21,845 bases of DNA from Halicephalobus mephisto (lineage: Eukaryota; Nematoda; Chromadorea; Rhabditida; Panagrolaimidae), in assembly GCA_009193035.1 (NCBI GenBank), contig SWDT01000337.1:1-21845 (forward strand), read 5' to 3'. Every line of letters begins with the position of its first letter. Within the stretch, counting starts at the first letter, position 1. A model generated the notes under the pieces. That model saw only the letters and a list, made by a program, of their open reading frames with translations. It was not told the DNA's origin and searched no databases. Below, one piece after another: positions 1-9,365 of this stretch. Both the position numbers and the translations under genes were made by a program.

Positions 1-75
1 TCCAGTTTAACTCCGATCTTTATGCCTACATGTCTAGGCCGTTCCAGTTTAACTCCGTTCTTTATGCCTACATTT
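1..75 (+). repeat. Tandem copies of a ~43-bp dispersed repeat
   Basis: Two head-to-tail copies of a unit that reads GTCTAGGC, then GTTCCAGTTTAACTCCG, then TCTTTATGCCTACAT. The first copy is cut by the window edge and the second ends near 75. A third copy lies at about 5139-5181. The repeat is seen directly; I do not recognise the family. Confidence 0.75.
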
Positions 76-155
76 AGTTTATCACGTGTTTAGACATCAA
101 TCATAAGCTCAAGTTATTAACACAGAAGTGTGTTGTTTTAACATCTTCAAATATG

Positions 156-161
156 TTTATT
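156..161 (-). other. Poly(A) signal of receptor gene A
   Basis: AATAAA on the minus strand, about 42 nt beyond the stop codon at 203. It is conserved in position downstream of all three minus-strand receptor paralogues. Confidence 0.55.
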
Positions 162-202
162 ATTAATTTTACGTTAAATACACAAGATAAATGTGAACAA
201 TC

Positions 203-1281
203 CTATCTATTAAACCTGTTTACAGACTTTTTAGTTGTATTTAGCCTATTTGAAATGATAGAAACAGGAGTGCTAGTATCTTTCTTCTTTCTTCTAAATA
301 TTGTCTCAGCAACGAATCTCCTGTACGGGACGACAAAATATAAAGTTGTTATAATATCAAAAGGACAATAAATGCATTCAATAATAAAGATAATTAAACC
401 TATAGTAGCTGTGTTTTTGATATTATAAGCTAGGAAGATCATATAGGTAAGAGGAGCTCCGAAAACAAATATGCAAGTATTCAGCAACTGAACTATTGCC
501 ATGATGAGGAGGGATCTCTGAACTTCATTAGTAATGTAATTTGCTTGATGATTTTTGCGGAGTTCACGAAGGAAGATTCCCAGAAGTAGAAAACATCCAA
601 CATACAAAAGAATAATTCCTAAGACGCATAATAGATAAATATGCTGATAGTTTTGGAAGCCAATAAAGAAGAAAGTAGATTCGTTCATGAAATATACAAA
701 TTCTGGATTTTGATCGATAGCTTCTGCACGAAACCGATCAGGATTATCATTGATCTTTGGGAAGAAATAAAAGAATATTGCTACAGAGAAAATTACATGA
801 AAAATGACAATAATTAATATAACCCATTTGTTTTTGAAAATCCGTTGCCATTTAGAAATGAAAAGCACAGTGTACCGACTGAAAACTATCATCGCCATTC
901 CTATGAGAAGATTGAAAAATATGCTACAAAATAAAAATCCCGAAATGATAGTTGATTGGAAGCCAGTTTTAGAAAAGACTCCTGCTTGATAACCGCCTAA
1001 GTAAGGGCTAAAAATACCGAAATCCACATCTATTGAAAAAGAAATGTTTACCTGATCATAACCGGCTTTACCAAAGCAACAAGGGTTTCTTCCGCAATGA
1101 CCCAAATTATGTGGTTTAGCAAGAGCCATTTGAAAGAACCAATCTCTTTGGATTTCGTAAATATTGCATAAACTAAAAGTATTGTCAGAGCCCAAGAGAT
1201 GGAACAAGCTACAGAAGAGGAATAATAGTAAACTTTAATGATGGTAGAATTTCGAGAAAAGGTCAAAAACTCAATTGACAT
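203..1281 (-). CDS. Nematode chemoreceptor-like 7TM protein A (Srh/Sri-like)
   Basis: Two-exon gene of 344 aa: exon 1 1281-1052, a 44-nt intron 1051-1008 (GTAAAC...TTTTTAG, phase 2), exon 2 1007-203. The splice joins KPVMI to SPYLGGYQAG through a split Ser codon. The same block in the plus-strand receptor at 5655 reads KPVPLWPFYLGYYVG, so the junction is well supported. Seven hydrophobic segments can be counted; the last ends in YFVVPYRRFV, the PYR box typical of the nematode Str-superfamily receptors. A basic tail (FRRKKK) follows. By family knowledge these are seven-helix G-protein-coupled receptors, mostly of chemosensory neurons, placed in the cilium membrane; the ligand cannot be told. 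Srh versus Sri is a guess from motifs. No frame break is seen. Its closest relative is the copy at 8287-9365, not the adjacent one. Confidence 0.85.
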
Positions 1282-1741
1282 TTCATATAATATGAAAACT
1301 TTTATTTTTCAACTTATAGCAAAGCTCTTACTTTTCACATAAAACAGGTGAAAAAGTTTAATTCTACCTACCTACAGATATCCTACTCATGAACATCTGT
1401 ACACTATAAATAAGCTCTTTTCTTGTCCACTAATTAGTCGTTGAACAAGTGTGAGCTATTTGATCAAGGAGTGTTTTTATTGATAATATATTGGGTTTTT
1501 GAGTATTTTACAATATCATCGAAAATTAAGAAAAGTGTGTCAAGTCTAAAGATGTTACAAAACATTAAAGCATATTAGTCTAGGAAATAATTAAAACCAG
1601 GTGATATCACGTTCAGCTTACCAGGTGTTTATACGTCAACCATGGACTGAGATTATTAGCACAGCAGTATGTCGTTTTAACATTCTCAAATATGTTTATT
1701 ATCAATTTTACGTTAAATACACGAGATAAATGTGCACAATC
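1282..1741. other. Spacer between receptor genes A and B
   Basis: About 460 bp, AT-rich. It holds the 5' flank of gene A (near-copy of 2821-3160) and, from about 1600, the 3' flank of gene B. No open frame or RNA gene is seen. Any promoter for gene A would lie here, but no core element is recognisable. Confidence 0.6.
1695..1700 (-). other. Poly(A) signal of receptor gene B
   Basis: AATAAA on the minus strand, about 42 nt beyond the stop at 1742, in the same position as in the other two paralogues. Confidence 0.55.
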
Positions 1742-2820
1742 CTATCTATTAAACCTGTTTACAGACTTTTTAGTTGTATTTAGTTGATTTGAAATGATAG
1801 AAACAGGTGTGCTAGTATCTTTCTTCTTTCTTCTAAATATTGTCTCAGCAACGAATCTCCTGTACGGCACGACGAAATATAAAGTCGTTATAATATCAAA
1901 CGGACAGCAAGTGCATTCAATGATAAAGATAATTATACCTATAGAAGCTGTGTTTTTGATGTCAAAAGCTATGAAGACTAGAAAAGTAAGAGGAAATCCT
2001 AGGAAGAATATTGAAGTGGTGAATAATTGAACCATTGCCATGATGAGAAGAGATCTCTGAATCTCATCAGTAATATAATTTGCTTGATGATTTTTGCGGA
2101 GTTCACGAAGAAAAACCCCTAAGAGTACAAAACATCCAACATACAAACTGATAAATCCTAGGATGAATATTTGATAAGCATACTGATACTTTTGGAAGCC
2201 GACAAAGACAAAAGTGGACTCATTCATGAAATATACAAATTTCGGATTTCGATCAATAGCTTCTGCGCGAAACTGATCAGGACTGCGATTGATCAGTGGG
2301 AATAGATAAAAGAATAGTGCTACTGGCAAAACTACATGGAAAATGATGATAATCAATATAGCCCATTTGTTTTTGAAAATCCGTTGCCACTTAGAAATGA
2401 AAAGCACAGTATACCGACTGAAAACTATCATCGCCATTCCCATGAGAAGATTGAATAATATGCTGCAAAATATAAACCATAAAATAATAGTTGAATGGAC
2501 GTTAGTATTAGAGAAGACTCCTGCTTGATAGCCGCCTAAGTAAGGGCTAAAAATACCGAAATCCACATCTATTGAAAAAGAAATATTTACCTGATCATAA
2601 CTGGTTTTACCAAAGCAACAAGGGTTTCTGCTGTAATGAGCCAAATTGCATGATTCAGAATTAACCATTTGAAAGATCCTATATCTTTGGATTTTGTAAA
2701 TATTGCATAAACTAAAAATATTGTCAGAGCCCAAGAGATGGGACAGGCTGCAGAAGAGGAATAATAGTAAACTTTAATGATGGTAGAATTTCGAGAAAGA
2801 GACAAAAGCCCAGTTGACAT
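1742..2820 (-). CDS. Nematode chemoreceptor-like 7TM protein B (Srh/Sri-like)
   Basis: 344 aa from exon 1 2820-2591 and exon 2 2546-1742, around a 44-nt phase-2 intron (2590-2547) identical in position and length to gene A. It starts MSTGLLSLSRNST and ends KKSVNRFNR. Seven hydrophobic segments and the YFVVPYRRFV box at the end of helix 7 are kept, so the frame is intact. It is the most diverged of the three paralogues. Differences cluster in helix 3 (NTNVHSTIILWF for KTGFQSTIISGF), in the loop before helix 5, and in helix 6 (FTTSIFFLGFPLTFLVFIAF). Its upstream flank is interrupted about 345 bp from the start codon by the Tc1-like element, so the promoter may be shortened or altered. The role is as for gene A; ligand unknown. 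Confidence 0.85.
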
Positions 2821-3718
2821 TTCATATAATTTGAAAACTTTTAATTTTTAACTTATAAAAAAGCTCTTACTTCCTACATAGAAAACAGGTGAAAAAAATT
2901 AATTCTACCTACCTACAGATATCCTAGTCATGAACATCTGGACATCATAAGTTCCTTGTCCACTGATTAGTTGTTGAGAAAATATGAGCTACTTGATCAA
3001 GGAATGCTTTTTATAGATAATATATTGGGTTTTTGAGTATTTTACAATATGATCAAAAATTAAAAAAAGCATATCAAGTCTAACGATGTTACAAAACGTT
3101 AAAGTATATTAATCTAGGAAATAATTAAAAACCAGGTGATATGACGTTTACTTTACCATGTGCTTATACAATATCGGATAAAAGTAGGGAAAGTTTTTTA
3201 TTTTTAATAACTTTGGATTGCCTTAATTCTCAGCTACTTCAATGTCAATACTGTGCAGCTAATATCAATCGCTTTAACAACAGTTAGTTGTGAGCACACC
3301 AAAAAGCTCCCAAAAAATGACGCGAGATTTAAATTTTTGGCGCGATAAAACTAAAGCAAGTTTTTTGTTATTTATGTAATTTCTAGTTTTTATCGTGTTT
3401 ATTCTTATTGTAGTTTTGATAATGACTTACCAGAATTACTGCTTTCCACATATTAAAAAACAGAGTGTCAAAACTATTTATTGGAGCCAAAAGAGGTGTG
3501 ATGTAGTTAGATCTTTTATGATTCCAGGAAATATTGTTCCAACATAAATGTGGCTTTTCAAGACGATAGAAAGTTTAATTTCTTATGAAGAATTTAGCAG
3601 ACTAGAAAAGACCTCAAAAGCTATTAATTCTCAAAGGTAGATATCACTAAAAATAATTTTCCGTTACTAGATCTAGATATTAAAAATAGAATTCTCAGTT
3701 AAAAAGACAATTCTATTA

Positions 3719-4621
3719 CTATCCAAAATGATATCGTGTAGATTAGCTGAAGCTGATCCTCGTGATTATCACAGAGTTGAAAAACTGCTCGTTTCCTCCG
3801 AGAATCAAAAGACGCAACTTGCTTTAACTTGAGAACACTGCCAAAACTTCCAGATACCTGCGAATTTGTAAAGTTCCATCAAGCTTGATTACTGGACCCC
3901 TTTTATATTTTACCTTTATCTTTATCTGACACTTCAGAATACTTTTGCCTATGTGGCAAATAATTAGAGACAAACTGCTGGGTGTGGCGAAGGCGGGCTT
4001 TCCACCTTGATCGCAGGAGTCAAACTTTGGCCTTTACGGGTCCGCTGGGACCAGTAGGAGTGCCAGATTAGCTCTTTATTTATTTTATTCTGGGGAAATT
4101 TACTGAATTCAACATATTACTAGCACAAGATTCTATCTAAAGTATCAGACTCCAACAACTCACCAAGGGGGTAATGTATCTGTGATTGGGGGATATTTTC
4201 TTACTTTCAAAATTAAACCACTAGCGCGATTCATGGTATAATGAACTGACCGAATTGTGCAGAAATATTTGAGGATCATATGATCCTCTTTATTTGTCAG
4301 AATATAACGTTAGTTAATTATTCCAGCAAGATAAGGATAAAAAATCCATTTCCGGGCATGAAGAAATAGCTTCATGGCCATGAAATCAACACTCTTCCTT
4401 GACTGTCTCAGTTGCCAGATATGAATCCTATTGAGCATATCTAGAGTGAGAGTAAGAGGAAGTGTCGTGGTCAAAAAGATGGAAATCCAAACAAAAATCT
4501 TGACTTAATCAAACACCAGTGGACTAACATTAACTAGTACTTTATTAACAGCCTGATTCAGTTCATGAAAAGCCACTACTATTCAACAATTAGAGCTCAT
4601 GGATGCCTAATTGGTTATTGA
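3719..4621 (+). pseudogene. Tc1-like transposase remnant
   Basis: Broken DDE transposase, read in pieces. A helix-turn-helix/linker part at about 3728-3830 reads ISCRLAEADPRDY then KLLVSSENQKTQL. The first catalytic block is LSDTSEYFCL, with Asp at 3928-3930. A HQGGNVSVIGGYF block starts at about 4161, matching the family's KHGGGSVMVWGCF. The second Asp lies in FQQDKDKKS (4330-4332) and the Glu in LPDMNPIEHI (4433-4435), giving DD34E spacing less two bases. The C-terminus ends SLIQFMKS...AHGCLIGY at a stop, 4619-4621. Internal stops follow TQLALT and EHI, and a frameshift lies between the second Asp and the Glu. About 90 extra GC-rich bases sit between the first Asp block and the HQGG block. 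Confidence 0.8.
3990..4075. other. GC-rich insert inside the transposase remnant
   Basis: The distance from the WVWRR-like block (about 3982) to HQGG (about 4161) is around 90 nt longer than the family norm. The excess coincides with an unusually GC-rich patch containing GGTCC-GCTG-GGACC, a small perfect hairpin. It may be a nested insertion. No tRNA or known element is recognised. Confidence 0.35.
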
Positions 4622-4839
4622 GTTTGCTTGTAAACTTTGTAGTTAGAATGAATTTTTTGGACAGAAATGTAGAACTTGAATTGCTTTTGTCGCACTATTT
4701 TTTGTGAGAGCTTTTGGTATGTTTACAACTAGTTGTTGAGGCAATCAGTAGTAGTTACACATTATTAACATTGAAGTAACAGATAGTTAAATAAATCTAA
4801 AGTTATTAAGAAATTTCATTACTTTTGTTCGGTACTGTA

Positions 4840-5654
4840 ATTCCATAAATTTTGCCTTTGTAGTATAGGTGTATTACAGGTGAAGGGAGAGCGTGAGATG
4901 TCAATGGCGTGACACCTTGGGAGCTCCTTGATTGAGCGAAAAACAGTTGATTCCTATTGTTAGCAATTCAAACATGTTTATCTTAACATAAACATGGAAC
5001 AAAGAGAGGAAAGATCCTTATTTAATCAAAGTCAAACTCGGACCAGTCTAAAGCTGGATTCTCTCAAAGACTGACTCTCTAACACTTTAGTCTCACCTCC
5101 CAGGCGTCGGCCGACTGGGCGGAGCTTTAGGCATTCTGTCTAGGCTGTTTCCGGTTTAACTCCGATCTTTATGCCTACATTAATAAACATATAACCTAGC
5201 TACAGTACAGGTCAACTAGATAATATTGAAAATATAAAGTGATAGATTTTAGAGTCCTAAATTCCTGAAAAGACTGTAGACTCCTACTGTATACATAGCT
5301 TCATATACACTTTATTTCATCACAACAACGAAGATAAATGAAGGAGAGAATCCTTGTCCGACTGCTGCTAGTGAAACTAGGAGGAGATTCTCCAAAATTA
5401 TCTATCAGAAACTTAGAATCAGCTACTGTTCAATATAAGATTCGCTGTCCTGACCTTTATTGCATTATTGTTACGTCGGCTGATTGGCTGGTGGTTTAGG
5501 ACATTATATGAGTTTTCCGACAAACTACCTCCTATTTTCAATACCTATGATGCAAAACACCCTAAAACTATTCATATACGTCTTAATTTTCCACCTGTTA
5601 TGACAAGAAGTTTACTTCGAGTCCAGTAAGAAGTATTGATAACTTATTGGGTTA
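4840..5654. other. Intergenic region upstream of receptor gene D
   Basis: About 815 bp without a gene. A third copy of the GTTTAACTCCGATCTTTATG repeat lies at about 5139-5181. A related GC-rich block, CGTCGGC..GA.TGG...TTTAGG.CATT, occurs twice (about 5104-5134 and 5474-5505). An imperfect hairpin spans 5343-5393, with GGAGAGAATC against GATTCTCC and an inner CTAG-TGAAA-CTAG-type pair. No core promoter element is recognised. Confidence 0.55.
5139..5181 (+). repeat. Third copy of the ~43-bp dispersed repeat
   Basis: GTCTAGGCTGTTTCCGGTTTAACTCCG-type copy ending TTTATGCCTACAT, matching the two tandem copies at 1-75 with a few changes. Confidence 0.7.
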
Positions 5655-7146
5655 ATGAGTTTAACTTTTGCCAATTATTCTGTGTTAACCGTCGATGATC
5701 TCTATCACCCGACTCTCGTGGAGATATACTCCATATATTGGGACGTTTCCCTTTGTGTGACTACAGTGTTCTTCATCTTCATGCTGTATACTATTGTGAA
5801 GAAATCTTCAACAGAGATGAAGGAATATCGAGCATACTTAATCAACCAACTGACCTGGAGTTTTTTATTTGATCTCCACTTGGGAGTGTGGAAGCCAGTC
5901 CCATTGTGGCCTTTCTACCTCGGGTACTATGTTGGATGGTACTCGAATATTCCGAAAGAATATACTTTGCTTCCTCTTATTGGAGTCACTTTTTTTTCAG
6001 TCGGCATGGGATTCTCCATCTTTATGTCTATTATCCACAGATATATTCAAGTTGCACCGTTTTCAATTTCATATAAACGCTACTACTCTCTACCACAAAG
6101 ACTCACTCATGATAGTCTGCTGTTTGTGATTCTTGAATGTTGTTTTTGTCTCCCTCTTTGGATATTCAAGCCAGACAGTGATCAGTTGAAAAATACGATC
6201 ATTTCGCAAGCAGAATACATGAAGTTCTTTTTCGACAAATACCCGAATTTATTTGGATTTGCTCCGGAAATGAATGGAGGATTTTCAATCATAGGTATGA
6301 GTATCCTGCTTACATTCTTATTTGGAATCATGATCTTCATCGTTTTACTGTATTTCAATTTCCTGAGAATTCTCAAAAAAAACAAGCAGTTGTTGAGTGT
6401 GAGTACCTACGATATGCAAGTACGTTTAATTTATATTGTTTAAAGGAAAAATCATGTTTTAAAATCGTTTAAATTCAGTTATTATTGTCTAGGCTTCGGT
6501 TTTATTTCTTAAGTTTATTTTAGTCTACTTCAATTTTTGTTATTAACCGTATTAGTAAATTAATAATTATTTTTTAAAACAGAAGGGGGAATTTCTCTTA
6601 GAAATCAGACAGGTGAATGTTAAGACAAAATATTAAGGTGAAAAGTTCACTTTTCGAATAGAATTCTTTAAATTACAATTATATACTGTGATTTCAGTTC
6701 TGCTTTATAGACAAAAGACAAGTTCTATGAATCCTAAGAAAAAAGAATTTTAAAACAACATGCAATAGTTAAATCAGAATGATTTGAGAAGACGAATTTT
6801 CTTTAAAAAACCCATGTGAATGATGTTTGTTTTTCAGAGGATGTTGTTCAAAACTATTATAGTCCAAACATTCTTCGCTGTATTTCTGCTGATAGTCCCG
6901 ATCACCAGTTGTGTCGTGTTAGCCGTATTTAATGTGAACTGGGTCTCCAAGTTTTCCTTGTTAATGTTTATGGTGACTTCAACACACACCATTGCCGACT
7001 TCGTGACTCTAGTTTGCATTGTGAAACCATACAGAATGTTCGTTATCCAATGCATTGACAAGCTGCTGAAACCACTGGGGTTCAACATTCTCACTCTGCC
7101 AACGAATGCTGTTGCTCAATCAACATCTGGAATTCCTACTAACTAA
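5655..7146 (+). CDS. Diverged chemoreceptor-like 7TM protein D (Srh/Sri-like)
   Basis: Two exons: 5655-6419 (255 codons, ending YDMQ), a 418-nt intron 6420-6837 (GTACGT...TTTTTCAG, phase 0), and 6838-7146 (RMLFKTIIVQTFF...). The product is 357 aa. Reading on past 6419 gives only seven codons and a stop, while exon 2 supplies helices 6-7 and the PYR box (IVKPYRMFV), as in the minus-strand paralogues. The N-terminus leads into helix 1 (LCVTTVFFIFMLYTIV); helix 2 ends in the KPVPLWPFYLGYYVG block. The extracellular loop before helix 5 is long. It is clearly related to genes A-C but far more diverged, on the opposite strand, with a different intron. Probably a chemosensory GPCR; ligand unknown. 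Confidence 0.85.
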
Positions 7147-7267
7147 ACGATATTTGCTGAGATTTTGATCGACCAGAAAAGTCATAATATACTCGATCAT
7201 CAAATGTGGCAAAACAATATCTGTAAAAGCTTCTCTTCTATTATATCGTCACGTATTTTTCATAGAT

Positions 7268-7273
7268 AATAAA
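7268..7273 (+). other. Possible poly(A) signal of receptor gene D
   Basis: AATAAA about 120 nt beyond the stop at 7146. It is the nearest canonical hexamer I found, and its strand matches the gene. Confidence 0.4.
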
Positions 7274-7820
7274 ACCAAATACAAAGGATATAAAAATGGT
7301 CTAAGTTAGAGGTATGATAGGAATAAAGTGTGTTTCACTGTTAGGTGACTTCGGAATATAAAGTCATATTGCAGTACGTCATTGACGAACATTGATTTTG
7401 CTGTAAGCTTGAAAAATGATGTTTAATTGATATTTTCAAAATTTGCAATAAAAATGTTAGAACAAAAATTATTAACATTATTTTTAAATACAGTATTAAT
7501 AATACTATAGAAAAGACCTGCATATGCATACTCAATATAGATGAGGACAAATTAACTCTAATCACTGGCTCCACTACGACAAGTGAAGTCTTCGAATAGA
7601 TATTCATAGTTGCAACTAAGTATGCATTCATATACAACTGCATCAAATAAAGTTTGGCTAACAACATTTGCATATTAAGAATGTTGTATCTGTCACGCCG
7701 AGTGACCCACGTCTAGATTAGAAGGAAAATAGTATAGAAAAGGTTTATCAAATAAATGCCTTAGGCACAGTACAAAACACTATGTCGAACTCGACATAAA
7801 CAACCAACTGGACTTTTCAC

Positions 7821-7899
7821 CAAGAGGAACTGTTTGTCCTCTTGTCAGTGCTAAGGCAATCCGTTAGGGACCAAGCGCTCCCGGTTGATTGCGCTTTCC
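7821..7899. other. GC-rich island with two adjacent hairpins
   Basis: The first hairpin is a perfect 8-bp stem, CAAGAGGA (7821-7828) against TCCTCTTG (7837-7844), with an 8-nt loop. The second pairs GGA..AAGCGC (7868-7878) with GCGCTT.TCC (7891-7899), leaving a 12-nt loop and a small bulge. Surrounding DNA is AT-rich. It may be a structured RNA or a repeat fragment. No tRNA A/B boxes are convincing, so no RNA class is assigned. Confidence 0.35.
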
Positions 7900-8239
7900 A
7901 TTAAGGCTGGGTGCCCGATCCAACAAAGAATAACAGAAGAATGAAGCTAAACTAGTATCATTTTTCTTAAGTGAATAAAAAACATAAAAATTTACACTAA
8001 AATGTTAGAAAAACTCAAACTTTTGAAAATAAATAAGTTCATTTTCCTAATAAATATTTAGTACTTTTTATTTGTTATAATATATATAAGTGCTCTAGAA
8101 AAGAGTAATGATAATGTTACAATAAACTAGAAGTTACTTTTATAACATAACACTTGCATTACTGTGTTCGATACTGTGCGTCAACCATGAACTAAGATTA
8201 TTAGCACAGAAGTGTGTCGTTTTAACATCTTCAAATATG

Positions 8240-8245
8240 TTTATT
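8240..8245 (-). other. Poly(A) signal of receptor gene C
   Basis: AATAAA on the minus strand, about 42 nt beyond the stop at 8287. Position is conserved with the other two paralogues. Confidence 0.55.
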
Positions 8246-8286
8246 ATCAATTTTTTATTAAATATATGATATAAATGTGCATAATC

Positions 8287-9365
8287 CTATTTATTAAACC
8301 TGTTTACAGACTTATTAGTTGTATTTAGCCGATTTGAAATGATAGAAACAGGAGTGCTAGTATCTTTCTTCTTTCTTCTAAATATTGTCTCAGCAACGAA
8401 TCTCCTGTACGGGACGACAAAATATAAAGTTGTTATAATATCAAAAGGACAATAAATGCATTCAATAATAAAGATAATTAAACCTATAGTAGCTGTGTTT
8501 TTGATATTATAAGCTAGGAAGATCATAAAGGTAAGAGGAGCTCCGAAAACAAATATGCAAGTATTCAGCAACTGAACCATTGCCATGATGAGGAGGGATC
8601 TCTGAACTTCATTAGTAATGTAATTTGCTTGATGATTTTTGCGAAGTTCACGAAGGAAGATTCCCATGAGTATAAAACACCCGACATACAAAAGGATAAT
8701 TCCTAAGACGCATAATTGATAAATATGCTGATACTTTTGGAAGCCAATAAAGAAGAAAGTTGATTCGTTCATGAAATATACAAATTCTGAATTTTGATCG
8801 ATAGCTTCTGCACGAAACTGATCAGGATTATCATTGATCTTTGGAAAAAAATAAAAGAATAGTGCTCCTGAGAAAATTACATGAAAAATGACAATAATCA
8901 ATATAGCCCATTTGTTTTTGAAAATCCGTTGCCACTTAGAAATAAAAAGCACAGTATACCGACTGAAAACTATCATCGCCATTGCAATTAAAATATTGAA
9001 AAATATGTTACAAAATAAAAATCCCGAAATGATAGTTGATTGGAAGCTAGTTTTAGAAAAGACTCCTGCTTGATAGCCGCCTAAGTAAGGGCTAAAAATA
9101 CCGAAATCCACATCTATTGAAAAAGAAATATTTACCTGATCATAACTGGTTTTACCAAAGCAACAAGGGTTTCTTCCGCAATGACCCAAATTGTGTGGTT
9201 TAGTAGGAGCCATTTGAAAGAACCAATCTCTTTGGATTTCGTAAATATTGCATAAAATAAAAGTATTGTCAGAATCCAAGAGATGGAACAAGCTATAGAA
9301 GAGGAATAATAGTAAACTTTAATGATGGTAGAATTTCGAGAAAAAGCCGAAAGTCCGGTTGACAT
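8287..9365 (-). CDS. Nematode chemoreceptor-like 7TM protein C (Srh/Sri-like)
   Basis: 344 aa: exon 1 9365-9136, a 44-nt phase-2 intron 9135-9092, exon 2 9091-8287. It has the same structure as genes A and B, with seven hydrophobic segments, the KPVMI-S-PYLGGYQAG junction and YFVVPYRRFV. It starts MSTGLSAFSRNST and ends NKSVNRFNK. In exon 2 I count only about twenty residue differences from gene A in roughly 268 positions, many fewer than A has from its neighbour B, although C lies about 7 kb away. Its 3' flank matches A and B. Its 5' flank diverges just after the start codon and does not match theirs, so its promoter is of different origin. No break is seen. Role as for gene A. Confidence 0.85.

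Larger units (their letters stand above)
78..3166. repeat. ~1.54-kb tandem duplication carrying receptor genes A and B
   Basis: Two consecutive units of about 1,540 bp (roughly 78-1619 and 1620-3160), each with a receptor gene plus its 3' and 5' flanks. Flank matches include the 3' block TTAACACAGAAGTGTGTTG (about 116) against ATTAGCACAGCAGTATGTCG (about 1655), the 5' block CTACCTACCTACAGATATCC (about 1366 and 2908), and the ACCAGGTGATAT junction at 1596 and 3131. The second unit ends where the Tc1-like element begins. Confidence 0.8.
3167..4839 (+). mobile_element. Decayed Tc1/mariner-family transposon (DD34E)
   Basis: About 1,670 bp, the length of a Tc1-type element. Its ends are degenerate inverted repeats of about 150 bp: the left begins TACAATATCGGATAAAAGTA and the right, reversed, begins TACAGTACCGAACAAAAGTA. 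Both carry TTACTTCAATGTTAATA-like and AACAACTAGTTGT-like blocks further in. TA dinucleotides at 3167-3168 and 4838-4839 fit the target-site duplication of this superfamily. The transposase frame inside is broken, so the copy cannot move by itself. It is inserted in the 5' flank of receptor gene B. Confidence 0.8.
7147..8286. other. Intergenic region between receptors D and C
   Basis: About 1.14 kb between convergent genes D and C. It is AT-rich except for a GC-richer island at about 7800-7925, listed separately. A minus-strand open frame of 110 codons (7673-7341) is hydrophobic but has no motif I can match, so I do not call it a gene. From about 8175 the sequence matches the 3' flanks of receptors A and B. 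Confidence 0.5.

Noticed and set aside
6420..6443. Short C-terminus (VRLIYIV) for receptor D
   Set aside because: It reads into a GTACGT donor and would leave a five-helix protein. The downstream exon restores helices 6-7.
7341..7673. 110-codon minus-strand open frame with hydrophobic stretches
   Set aside because: It could be a receptor fragment, but no PYR box, KPV block or splice signal is present and AT-rich DNA often gives hydrophobic frames. Left uncalled.
7868..7925. tRNA gene or tRNA-derived element
   Set aside because: No cloverleaf, no A box, and no GGTTCGA-type B box could be placed.
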